Under the pieces are notes generated by a model, which saw only the letters and a program-made list of their open reading frames with translations, ran no database searches and had not been told where the DNA came from. Below, in pieces: positions 47,264 through 55,698 of a DNA stretch of 64,000 bases; the stretch's first letter is position 1, and each line of letters begins with the position of its first letter. The position numbers were made by a program, and so were the translations under genes. The DNA is from Acinetobacter kookii (lineage in GTDB: Bacteria > Pseudomonadota > Gammaproteobacteria > Pseudomonadales > Moraxellaceae). Location of the stretch: contig NZ_FMYO01000001.1 in NCBI RefSeq assembly GCF_900096895.1, forward strand, positions 248,001 through 312,000, read 5' to 3'.

Positions 47264-47512
47264 GCAAAACATCGTTTTGCCCTTACGCAAGGCTTTCAGC
47301 TATGCTGGAAGTGCGAAGAGGCAATAAAAGCACGGCTTTGCCTGAGCACAAGACGAGAAGCTATGCTTCGAGTGGCAAGGCTTAGACAAAACCATTAAAA
47401 ATAATCTTCGCAAGGCTTTCAGCTATGCTGGAAGTGCGAAGAGGCAATAAAAAGCAGCTTTGCCTGAGTGCAAGACGAGAAGCTATGCTTCAAGTAGCGA
47501 GGCTAAGACAAA
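47264..47512. repeat. Hairpin repeat array upstream of metR, two units of about 122 bp
   Basis: Two tandem units with a period near 122 bp. 3-nt-loop hairpins occur at 47264-47280 (GCAAAAC-ATC-GTTTTGC), 47297-47307 (CAGC-TAT-GCTG), 47327-47339 (AAAGC-ACG-GCTTT) and 47357-47369 (GAAGC-TAT-GCTTC). The second unit repeats them at 47420-47430, 47451-47461 and 47479-47491. Linkers CGCAAGG, GAAGTGCGAAGAGGCAAT and CCTGAGNNCAAGACGA are conserved. Their order matches the gspH/gspI array, but most stem sequences differ while pairing is kept. Confidence 0.85.
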
Positions 47513-48001
47513 GCTTTAAATAAATAAGATTAATAATTTGAAGTTATTCGCACTACTAAAATGAATAATCAAACCAATAAGTGAATATTATTCAATATAG
47601 CATTAAATTAATTAGTATGTTTCATGTTTAATTTTATTTGATGAGGTTTTCAACAAAAACAATCTTTCTTTTAAGGAAATTTCTTCATACGCACATGGGC
47701 TATTGAAACTTTAAAGACCGCTTAGCATAAATTACAGAGGGATACAGAGGTGATTGGCATTGAAACTTCTTGTTCTGGTTTAGCGCTATTAAAAAGCATT
47801 GCTGCAGAACGTTTATGGGTGAATCCAGTTTTTGACTTGAACACGCGGGCATGGGATAAAAGACTGCCTTGGCAACTTTGTTGCAATGGCTAAAGAAGGA
47901 TCGAAAGAATGAGAGGCTGCCTCATCCATTTACATGGCATAGGATTTTCAAAACAAGTGAGCTTCTTTTAGAGAATATTTTTAACCTTAAAACATTATGA
48001 C
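47513..48001. other. Non-coding region with possible gene remnant
   Basis: AT-rich DNA without a convincing gene. A short open stretch on the plus strand at 47750-47893 (GTG start, 47 codons, beginning VIGIETSCSGLALLKSIAAE) reads like protein-coding sequence and could be the remnant of a larger gene. I could not assign it, and no other frame extends it. No ribosome binding site or terminator stands out. Confidence 0.45.
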
Positions 48002-48364
48002 TCAGCTAAAGTTGTAATATTGCCCTGTACTAAAGTCATACAGACTAATGGTCGAACCGGAAACCGTGATTTCATAATAACTCGAGTTGCCATAATGGTA
48101 ACCCTCATATTTCTTGATTCCTTTCTTTTTTAAACTGATAAATTCACTATGACCATAGTCATACAGGTTAAATTCCCGGCCGGTATTTCGTCCTTCAAAA
48201 ACTGCTGAGCGCTGATAATCATAAAGTTTTGCCTCATGTGCATTTACATTACCGCTGATTTGGGGATATGCACTTTCATTATAATCATAAATATTTGATT
48301 TATGATTGCCAAACTCCAGCTTGGCCACCACTAGGGCAAGCGCTGCTCTCTGGTACTGTTTCAT
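48002..48364 (-). CDS. Hypothetical protein with YDY-type repeats
   Basis: A 120-residue protein I do not recognise. After a short N-terminal helix-like stretch (MKQYQRAALALVVAKLE) it consists of about five imperfect units of 18-22 residues. Each is built around a Tyr/Asp/Tyr core followed by a serine: NIYDYNESAY, KLYDYQRSAV, NLYDYGHSEF, EGYHYGNSSY and SLYDFSTGQYY. Regular aromatic spacing suggests a beta-rich repeat fold. A strong ribosome binding site (AAGGA, 7 bases before ATG) supports expression. It has no signal peptide and no obvious operon partner. Function unknown. Confidence 0.75.
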   Translation of the reverse strand: MKQYQRAALALVVAKLEFGNHKSNIYDYNESAYPQISGNVNAHEAKLYDYQRSAVFEGRNTGREFNLYDYGHSEFISLKKKGIKKYEGYHYGNSSYYEITVSGSTISLYDFSTGQYYNFS

Positions 48365-48701
48365 ATCTTTTCCTTTTCATTTTTTTTATTTTCGTTTGAA
48401 TGAAAAAATCATCCTGTTTTTTTCAACGTTAAAACTGACCCAGCTTAATGTTCTTCACAAACAACATAGCAAATTATTTTTCCGACTCAAAGTGATTATT
48501 TTTACGGGGCTTCCTTTGAGTCAATTCCATGCCCTGTGCGCTCTACATATACGCATTTCAAACTATCATGGAGATCAGTCCAGCAATTTCAGCGAAGACA
48601 TCACACCTCCTTCACAGCCTAATCATCAATCAAGCCCAGTCATCAATTTTAATCTACAATGCAAACCATGTGTGAAATGTCAACGGACCGTAAATATCAG
48701 C
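48365..48701. other. Non-coding region between repeat protein and ion channel
   Basis: About 340 bp. An open frame on the plus strand crosses this stretch into both neighbours but has no ribosome binding site and a composition unlike a real gene. It should contain the promoter of the repeat protein. Nothing else is recognised. Confidence 0.5.
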
Positions 48702-49685
48702 TTACTCTGGCAATTTTTTTCCGCAATGTGGACAATAGGCATATTGCTCGCGTTCTTGCTTTAATGCTTCTTCTCGCTGTTCGCGCAGCAGCTGGAAAAC
48801 AATATCTCGAGTTTGATGCGAAGTGAGCCCCACCTCTTTGCGCATGATCTCTATTTTCTCCTGATCCCTCAATAAATCAATTTCCGAACTCTGCAATAGC
48901 TCTCTAAACTTTATTTCCAGATTTTGCTTACGCTGTTCCAGTTCGTGCGTTAGGCCTGTGGCCAAAATACCTGCCGGCAAAGCAGCCAGCCCGACGCCTA
49001 AAATGGTAATAATTGCGCCAAAAAAACGCCCCAAAGGGGTAATCGGTGTAACATCCCCATAACCTACAGTAGTCAGGGTCACCACAGCCCACCACATGGA
49101 AGCAGGTATGGAGGTAAACACCTCTGGCTGGGCTTTGCTTTCGACCACATAAATACTCGCAGCAGCCATCATGATCATAATGCCTAGAATAAAAATGACT
49201 GCCTGGAACGATCCTTTTTCTCGCTCAATCACACGCAATAGAATTTGCAGGGAAACAAAATAACGGGTTAATTTTAACAGTCGTATCAGCCGTAAAATTC
49301 TCAGGAAACGTAGGTCAATCGGCACCCAGAAATTAATATAAGCCGGCAGAATGGCCAATAAATCGATAATTGCGGCACCACTTTTGACCCAGTTCAGGCG
49401 ATTTTTCCAGGCACTGTAAAATGGATTTACTTCGGCAACCGACCAAAAACGCAGCAGATATTCAAGCGAAAAAATGAAGATGGAAAAATATTCGAAAAAA
49501 TCGAAAAATGCTGTATAGGATTGATACAGGTCATTCACCGACTCCAACAACACGGCTGCCGCATTGCCCAGAATCAGTAAAATTAAAAAATAGTTGATCG
49601 CCCGACTAAATTTTGTTTCGTAGTCTTCATTATGTAAATTGTTATAAACGAATTTTCTTAGTGTATACCACGTAGTAAATGCCAT
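48702..49685 (-). CDS. Voltage-gated-like potassium channel
   Basis: A 327-residue six-span ion transport protein. A voltage-sensor-like segment with regularly spaced arginines (LRFLRILRLIRLLKLTRYF) precedes a pore with the potassium selectivity filter TTVGYGDVTP. The cytoplasmic C-terminal region is helical and charged, a probable coiled coil (about 245-310), and ends in a CxxC pair (YCPHCGKKLPE) that resembles a half zinc ribbon. The gene stands alone on the minus strand. ATG start. Confidence 0.92.
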   Translation of the reverse strand: MAFTTWYTLRKFVYNNLHNEDYETKFSRAINYFLILLILGNAAAVLLESVNDLYQSYTAFFDFFEYFSIFIFSLEYLLRFWSVAEVNPFYSAWKNRLNWVKSGAAIIDLLAILPAYINFWVPIDLRFLRILRLIRLLKLTRYFVSLQILLRVIEREKGSFQAVIFILGIMIMMAAASIYVVESKAQPEVFTSIPASMWWAVVTLTTVGYGDVTPITPLGRFFGAIITILGVGLAALPAGILATGLTHELEQRKQNLEIKFRELLQSSEIDLLRDQEKIEIMRKEVGLTSHQTRDIVFQLLREQREEALKQEREQYAYCPHCGKKLPE

Positions 49686-49797
49686 AGCCGTGCATATCGT
49701 GATTGAAAGGACTTTAGTTTAACCGAAGTTTGCGATGATGTAATGAATGATCAATACATCCTGACTGATCATTCATGAGCAGGAGTTTGATAATGCT

Positions 49798-51513
49798 TTA
49801 TTCCACAAATAACAGAGCCAAACGCACCTGATCGTACCCCATACGCGGACTGGTCGCTTCCACAATCGGGCGCAGCTTGATTGCACCATCTTCACTAAAG
49901 TTTTCAGGACTTTGACGCTTCATTAAACGCTTATAGATTTTCCGTACCTGTTCCACTACCTCATGGCCCGGATGAGCCACGGAAATGTCCAAGCCCTGCT
50001 CTTTATGCAATTTCGCCAGATGATTGATAATGGTCGCTGGCGTCAAACCGCGCTCAACGGCAATATCCTGAATTTCATAACCTTCTTCAAACAGTTCACG
50101 GGTTTCATCCAGTGTGGCAGTGGCATAATTGGTTTTGCCGCCACTTTTGGCAATTTTCTTCTCGTTACGCTGAATTTCAGCTTCATTCAAGGTGCCGCCA
50201 CAATGACGGATAAAGGCCTTATGCTGCGGTGTTAAATCGATCAGTTCAAAGTGGTTTTCCGCTTCTTCCGACAGTTCCTGAAAACGGCGATCAGCCTTAA
50301 TAGCCAAACTGTCCAGTTCCAAAGCCTGTTCATTCATGCCCAGCAATTTTAAACCGCTTAATGCTTTTAAACGCGACAGTGCCACATAGCCCTGACCTTT
50401 TTCAAAAGTATGCGCCAGATTAATCTCGGCTGCTTCCAGCGTCATGCCTTGTGATTTATGAATGGTAATGGCCCACGCCAGACGTAATGGAATTTGCTGA
50501 AAACTGGCAATGGTTTTACCGGCATCATTATCCACGGACCAGGTTTCAGGCTCCACCAGCAATACCGTACCGTCGGTCAGTTTTACCTTGGGCAAAATGC
50601 CATATTCATCATCTTCTTCAAAGCCAATGACCTCTCCCAGACTGCCGTTGATATAGCCCATATCAAAATTGTTTTTGACAAACATGACTTTGGCATTTTT
50701 CTTTAAAGTCAGGTTTTCAGGCGCACGTACGGACGATTTTAAGGTTTCAATCAGCTTGTCATTGCCATCACAGATCGCGTCAAACTGCTTGCTTTCGGCA
50801 TCGATGGCATTCAGATGCTTAAAGTTGATGCTATCCACATCCATATTGTGGGTATATAAGCGGGTGAAGGTTTCTCCCACATCCTGCTGGCGGGTCTGTT
50901 CCAAAGCCCGAAGATGCTCAGCGCTTATGCTTTGGCTGCGAATGGCATTTAAAATATCATTTAAATAGTCATTGCCCTGACGGTGCTGCTCGGTCAGATA
51001 ACAGACCCGAAATTTGGCTTCCACCCATGCGTCGGACATAAAGCAGAATTTGTCCCGGTTACGTTCGTCATTTTTACCCACCGGCGGCAACTGGAAAAAG
51101 TCACCGGCGACAATGACCTGAATCCCGCCAAAGGCTTCATCGCTTTCTTTAAAATATTTTAAAACCTGATTGACCAGATTCAGCTGCTTGGCATGCAGCA
51201 TAGAAATTTCATCAATAATCAGTACCTGGGCATTTTCCAGATGCTCTTTGAGGTACTTGCGCTCTTTCATGTTTTTCAGGTCAGCATCACCCAGAAAATC
51301 CTTGATGCCAATTCCCGCCCAGGTATGAATGGTCATGCCATTCATATGCGTTGCCGCAATACCGGTTGATGCCGTAATCGCCACAGGTACCTTGCGGGCT
51401 TTCAGATAATTGATGTACTGATTGAGTGTATAGGTTTTCCCTGCACCAGCCGAACCTGTTAAAAAGACATTTTCGCCCGCTTTCAAAAGCTTGAGTGCAG
51501 TTTCTTGTTTCAT
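49798..51513 (-). CDS. PIF1-like helicase with C-terminal helix-turn-helix
   Basis: A 571-residue superfamily 1 helicase. Motif I is FLTGSAGAGKTYTLNQY at about residues 17-33, followed by ITASTGIAATHMNGMTIHTW (motif Ia), VLIIDEISMLHAKQL (Walker B) and the C-terminal block AITIHKSQGMTLEAAEI with GYVALSRLKALSGLKL (motif VI). The last part holds a helix-turn-helix-like segment (YEIQDIAVERGLTPATIINH) of the type seen at RecQ C-termini. PIF1-like proteins unwind DNA 5'-3'. The gene has a reasonable ribosome binding site (AGGTCTT). Confidence 0.9.
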   Translation of the reverse strand: MKQETALKLLKAGENVFLTGSAGAGKTYTLNQYINYLKARKVPVAITASTGIAATHMNGMTIHTWAGIGIKDFLGDADLKNMKERKYLKEHLENAQVLIIDEISMLHAKQLNLVNQVLKYFKESDEAFGGIQVIVAGDFFQLPPVGKNDERNRDKFCFMSDAWVEAKFRVCYLTEQHRQGNDYLNDILNAIRSQSISAEHLRALEQTRQQDVGETFTRLYTHNMDVDSINFKHLNAIDAESKQFDAICDGNDKLIETLKSSVRAPENLTLKKNAKVMFVKNNFDMGYINGSLGEVIGFEEDDEYGILPKVKLTDGTVLLVEPETWSVDNDAGKTIASFQQIPLRLAWAITIHKSQGMTLEAAEINLAHTFEKGQGYVALSRLKALSGLKLLGMNEQALELDSLAIKADRRFQELSEEAENHFELIDLTPQHKAFIRHCGGTLNEAEIQRNEKKIAKSGGKTNYATATLDETRELFEEGYEIQDIAVERGLTPATIINHLAKLHKEQGLDISVAHPGHEVVEQVRKIYKRLMKRQSPENFSEDGAIKLRPIVEATSPRMGYDQVRLALLFVE

Positions 51514-51601
51514 AAGACCTATAACCGTAAATTAACGGCTATAGCCTACCGATTTTTTTGCTAAAAGTTAAGCCCGGAAAAAAGTTTAGCGACAGCGGCT
51601 G

Positions 51602-53608
51602 TCACTTAAACGGCGCAAACTGGCCATTTAACCAGGAGATAAATTGCAGCGCGATATTGACAAAAAGATATTCGGTTTTTCTATTATGCGGATATTCAAG
51701 TTGGTCATAGATCAGCTGACCTTCACGCAGGTAACAGCCTAAAGTCATATGCAGCTTGCCGGTTTGCGAGACCATATGAAAAGCCACATACTCTCTTTCA
51801 ATAATCCGCTGTGCATAACTGGCAGCCAGACAATTTTGACATCTTTGCGACTCTTCAATAATCCGGTCCAGATCTGTCAATTCTTCAAAGCTCCAGCTGG
51901 AAAAGTGCATGACTTTTTCCGGCATTAAAGGCTGCCATACTGAAGCTGCATAACTTGACTTTAACTGGCTGATAATTTCCTGCTTCTGGATGTAATTATG
52001 CCAGTCCGTGGCCTGATGATAAAACCCGATCCAGCTGGTACTTTTCGCTACAGGTTGATTATCCTTAAAAAACTCAACCAGATAATCCCGCACATAGGCG
52101 TCGAACACCGACACCCGGATATTTCGGCCACGCAGGTAAAAGATCTGCCTAAACTCATCCAGCTGCATTTTATAACGCTGCAACACGCTATAAAATTCGC
52201 GATTCTGATGGGTTTCCGGTCGAATATAAGCCATTAAATCATCGCCGAAAACCCTGGTTATTTTGTGCAAGTACAACATATAGGCCTGCATCACTCGGCT
52301 TAAACGCAAATAGATTTTCTTCACGGTTTGCTCATTGCCTTGGGTGACATTGCGCATTAACTCCATCCATTCATCCAGATACAAAATGGATGGGCTGATG
52401 GCAATACGCTGGTCATCCAAAGCCTGATTCTGCCCTTTAAGCATCACACTATGATTATGTTCATGCTCAAACCAGGCTTCCTGCATGGCAAAATAATGAC
52501 AGCTATGAATAAACATGCGTGCTGAACAATGCTGAAAGTACTGCAAGGTGGCTAAAATAACTTGAGGATGAACCTGACTACTATCGATAAAACTGAATGC
52601 CGTGACTGCAACCCGTACACTGCTCTGCTGAATATTGCGGCTCAGCCAGTCCAGTACCTCGGCAGACTGTTTAAACAGCCAGTTTACCGCTCGCGGATAA
52701 TCAAATAAGGGCAATTTTGCGACTTTCTTTTGCCAGACCCCGGTCGAGCTGTGCAGAAAATTGTGTTTGGAAAGTAAATTATCACGCTGCCAGAGTTCAC
52801 GCCGCATCAAACGAACAAAGCCCAGCAAGGCTGGTTGCTCGCAAGCATGCCGATAGAGCAAATGGATATCATCCTGATGTTCCATTAGTTCATTCAAGTT
52901 AAAGCGCTCTTCAAATGAAAGCGCCATTATGCGGTACATCGCTGCAGGCAAACACTGGGCTGCACTAAAACAAAATTCATCCAGCGCTTCCATTAAAGCT
53001 TGCAAGGGTAAAAATTCATTTCCATACACCCGTTGTACTGAACAGATCTCCTGCAGCATCTGGATCAGCGCTTCAGGCAAGGCCGTTTTATTCACGACAT
53101 AATCTGTCAAAACGGCACAAGAATAGATATTGGCTTTCATCATCAGCTGATCAATGATTTCAGCTTCAAGCAAGGAGAGATTTTTCAAATAAGCCCGCAC
53201 CCGCTCGGCACCATGCACCCACAGATACACCTGATCGAGTAAGAGCTGGCGCAGCTGCTGGGCTTTTTGACGCAGATACAGAGAATGTTGCGGCTTTAAG
53301 TCATTGGTGAGAAAGTACAGATCATGCAGTATGAATTCTTCCAGCAATTCAGCTTTTTGTCCCAGATACGTGAAATCAAAATGCAAAATGCTGGTCTGCG
53401 CCGAATCAGAGGCATGAAATTGCAACTGAAACAACCCATTGGCCACGTGTACAATATGCCGCTCCTGATCGATACGAAACATATTTTGTGCATTCAGCTC
53501 ACCGACAATATTGAGCTGATCTTGAAAAATTTCATTGAGATTTTTAGAAATTCTGAGTAACTGTTTCGCAATCCCTTGATCTTGCAGTACTAAACGATCC
53601 TGTTCCAT
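51602..53608 (-). CDS. Large uncharacterised protein, PcfJ-like C-terminus
   Basis: A 668-residue protein. Most of it is helical with no motif I can name. Near the C-terminus (about residues 590-660) the pattern RCQNCLAASYAQRIIEREYV followed by a predicted strand pair and a YDQLEYPHNRK turn resembles the PcfJ-like domain of phage and conjugative element proteins. The function of such domains is unknown. It begins with a good ribosome binding site (GAGGCGAG) and stands alone between the helicase and the broken acyltransferase. No signal peptide or transmembrane segment is seen. Confidence 0.65.
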   Translation of the reverse strand: MEQDRLVLQDQGIAKQLLRISKNLNEIFQDQLNIVGELNAQNMFRIDQERHIVHVANGLFQLQFHASDSAQTSILHFDFTYLGQKAELLEEFILHDLYFLTNDLKPQHSLYLRQKAQQLRQLLLDQVYLWVHGAERVRAYLKNLSLLEAEIIDQLMMKANIYSCAVLTDYVVNKTALPEALIQMLQEICSVQRVYGNEFLPLQALMEALDEFCFSAAQCLPAAMYRIMALSFEERFNLNELMEHQDDIHLLYRHACEQPALLGFVRLMRRELWQRDNLLSKHNFLHSSTGVWQKKVAKLPLFDYPRAVNWLFKQSAEVLDWLSRNIQQSSVRVAVTAFSFIDSSQVHPQVILATLQYFQHCSARMFIHSCHYFAMQEAWFEHEHNHSVMLKGQNQALDDQRIAISPSILYLDEWMELMRNVTQGNEQTVKKIYLRLSRVMQAYMLYLHKITRVFGDDLMAYIRPETHQNREFYSVLQRYKMQLDEFRQIFYLRGRNIRVSVFDAYVRDYLVEFFKDNQPVAKSTSWIGFYHQATDWHNYIQKQEIISQLKSSYAASVWQPLMPEKVMHFSSWSFEELTDLDRIIEESQRCQNCLAASYAQRIIEREYVAFHMVSQTGKLHMTLGCYLREGQLIYDQLEYPHNRKTEYLFVNIALQFISWLNGQFAPFK

Positions 53609-53745
53609 ACTCGCCTCAAATTAAATGATCATCCTAAAATGAATTTAATCATTTTAATCATATAGTAATCTAATCCAAATACTGTATGCCGAGTTCATAA
53701 TTTAATCAAATCTGCTCGATGAATCCTTAAAGCCTAATGACTGGT

Positions 53746-54549
53746 TCATCCATTTATCATTGTGGAAATAAAATACAGGCCAAGCCTGTTCAAGCTTTTT
53801 TTGTTATCGCGCTGCTGTTTTAAATATTCTAAACTCGCATAAATTTGTTGCTGGATCTGATCGCGAAAATCTTTTAATTGTTCCTTATTTTCGATATGCA
53901 TTAAATTCTGTCGCGGCATAAATTGAAAATAAAAAGGCAGGCGCTTCGGAATGATACTTTTTGGCAAGGATGGAATGACATCGCCATGGCGCAACCATTT
54001 ATCCAGTTGCGGCAACTTTAACAGTTTTTGAAACTACGCGCTTTCAATAATCCGATTGACATCGAAGCCCAGCTCAAAGATTTCATCGCCACCTAAGGCA
54101 GCAAAAGGCACAATATCATAGTTAAATTCTTGCGCGAGTTTTAGAAAACCGTAACGCTGTTTCCAGATCAGCTGATAGGCCTCACCTTTTCTTTTTAAAA
54201 CTTCCCGCCCGCCTCCAGGAAAGACCAGAATCGAATAGCCCTGCTGCATCGCTGCACGGATATATGCTTTTTCGCCATCGACCGCACCGAACTTCTTAAA
54301 CAGGGTACGCCAGCCAGGCAAATAAAAATGGCCATGATCAGCAACACTGACCACAGCCACCTGATGATGATTATATAAATAATCAATCAGAACCGGGGAA
54401 TCACCCCCCCCATAGAGGGTGTGATTCCCGACATATATTGCAGGACTGGCAGCATCAATATGTTCAGCTCCCAAAAAGGTTGGGGTGAAATACAGTTTGG
54501 ACAATGCGCTGAGGCATTTAATCCATCTTGCATCATGCTCGACCTGCAA
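53746..54549 (-). pseudogene. Lysophospholipid acyltransferase-like gene split by an in-frame amber codon
   Basis: The 5' part (54549-54034) encodes an acyltransferase core with YVGNHTLYGGGDSPVL (the divergent NHxxxxD motif), the LVFPGGGREVLKRKGEAYQL block, and ELGFDVNRIIESA. The TAG at 54036-54034 follows directly. The same frame then continues for 95 codons (FQKLLKLPQLDKWLRHGDVI onward) with the rest of the domain and no further stop until 53746. A single change in one codon therefore breaks the gene. The start is TTG at 54549, preceded by AAGGA 8 bases upstream and placed 11 bp after the fabH-like stop. Family members acylate lysophospholipids or diacylglycerol. Confidence 0.75.
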
Positions 54550-54560
54550 TAGATGATTCC

Positions 54561-55670
54561 TTATGCAACAACGTGTTTTTGTACCAGAACGGAACCGACC
54601 GAATAACCCGCACCAAATGAGCAAAGTACGCCGTACTCGCCATCATTCACTTCATGTGCGGTGCGGTGTAAGGCAATGATCACGCCTGCAGAAGATGTAT
54701 TGGCAAATTCATCGAGAATAATCGGCACAAGCGAACGGTCAGCATCTTTACCGACCACATATTTCAAGATCAGGTCATTCATGCTGGCATTGGCTTGATG
54801 CAGCCAGAAACGCTTCACGTTAGTTGGCGCAATTTCGTTTTTCTCAAGTTGCTTGGTGATGATTTTCGCAACCAGCGGACACACTTCTTTAAACACTTTA
54901 CGACCGTCCTGACGGAACAGCTTGTCATCCACCACCGCATCTTCACTACGGTTCAAGTAACCAAAGTTGTTGCGGATGTTGTTGGAAAATTGCGTAAACA
55001 AATGCGTATCTAAAATGTCAAAACCGGTTTTAGTGGTCGTATCTTCAATAATTGATGCCGTAGCTACATCACCAAAAATAAAGTGACAGTCGCGTGAACG
55101 GAAATCGGTATGGCCAGAGGTAATTTCTACATTGACCAATAACACTCGGCGTGCACCGCTTTTGATTGCATCAGCTGCCTGTTTTAAACCGAAAGTTGCA
55201 GCAGAACAGGCAACGTTCATGTCATAGGCATAGCCTTGAATTCCCAAAGCCGTTTGAATCTCAATGGCTACAGCAGGATAGGCACGCTGGATATTTGAAC
55301 ATGAAAGAATCACGACATCGATATCTTCAGCCGTAACCCCGGCATTTTCCATCGCCTGTTTGGCAGCAGCTACGCCCCATTCCGCTTGAATAGAAAGCTC
55401 ATCATTGCTGCGTTCACGTAAGCGTGGATATAAACGTTTTGGGTCTAGGACGCCTGATTTTTCAGCAACATAGCGACTTTTAACACCAGACGCCTTTTCA
55501 ATGAATTCTGCATTCGAACCGCGAAGCGCTTCAATTTCACCCGCTGCGATTTTATCCGCATTGTCGTGGTTAAACTGTTCCACATAAGCATTTAAACTTT
55601 CAACCAATTCATCATTGCTAATCGATTCTTCTGGGTGATAAAGACCAGTACCGGTAATACGAATGCCCAT
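54561..55670 (-). CDS. fabH: 3-oxoacyl-ACP synthase III-like enzyme
   Basis: A 369-residue condensing enzyme of the thiolase fold. The catalytic triad is Cys155 (NVACSAATF), a histidine in [10 protein letters not shown], and an asparagine in [11 protein letters not shown]. It is longer than Escherichia coli FabH (317 residues), having an insertion near residues 35-95, so it may use medium-chain or other acyl primers instead of acetyl-CoA. The ribosome binding site GGGAG precedes the ATG. An acyltransferase gene follows 11 bp downstream, which suggests a shared role in lipid metabolism, but that partner is broken. Confidence 0.85.
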   Translation of the reverse strand: MGIRITGTGLYHPEESISNDELVESLNAYVEQFNHDNADKIAAGEIEALRGSNAEFIEKASGVKSRYVAEKSGVLDPKRLYPRLRERSNDELSIQAEWGVAAAKQAMENAGVTAEDIDVVILSCSNIQRAYPAVAIEIQTALGIQGYAYDMNVACSAATFGLKQAADAIKSGARRVLLVNVEITSGHTDFRSRDCHFIFGDVATASIIEDTTTKTGFDILDTHLFTQFSNNIRNNFGYLNRSEDAVVDDKLFRQDGRKVFKEVCPLVAKIITKQLEKNEIAPTNVKRFWLHQANASMNDLILKYVVGKDADRSLVPIILDEFANTSSAGVIIALHRTAHEVNDGEYGVLCSFGAGYSVGSVLVQKHVVA

Positions 55671-55698
55671 GTAAAACTCCCGTTAATTTTGCGCTATG

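Noticed and set aside
47264..47512. Insertion sequence ends or a MITE with target duplication
   Set aside because: No transposase, no long terminal inverted repeats and no flanking duplication could be seen; only tandem hairpin units.
48306..48764. Plus-strand open frame of 152 codons
   Set aside because: It overlaps the ends of two better-supported minus-strand genes, has no ribosome binding site and its composition is unlike a real protein.
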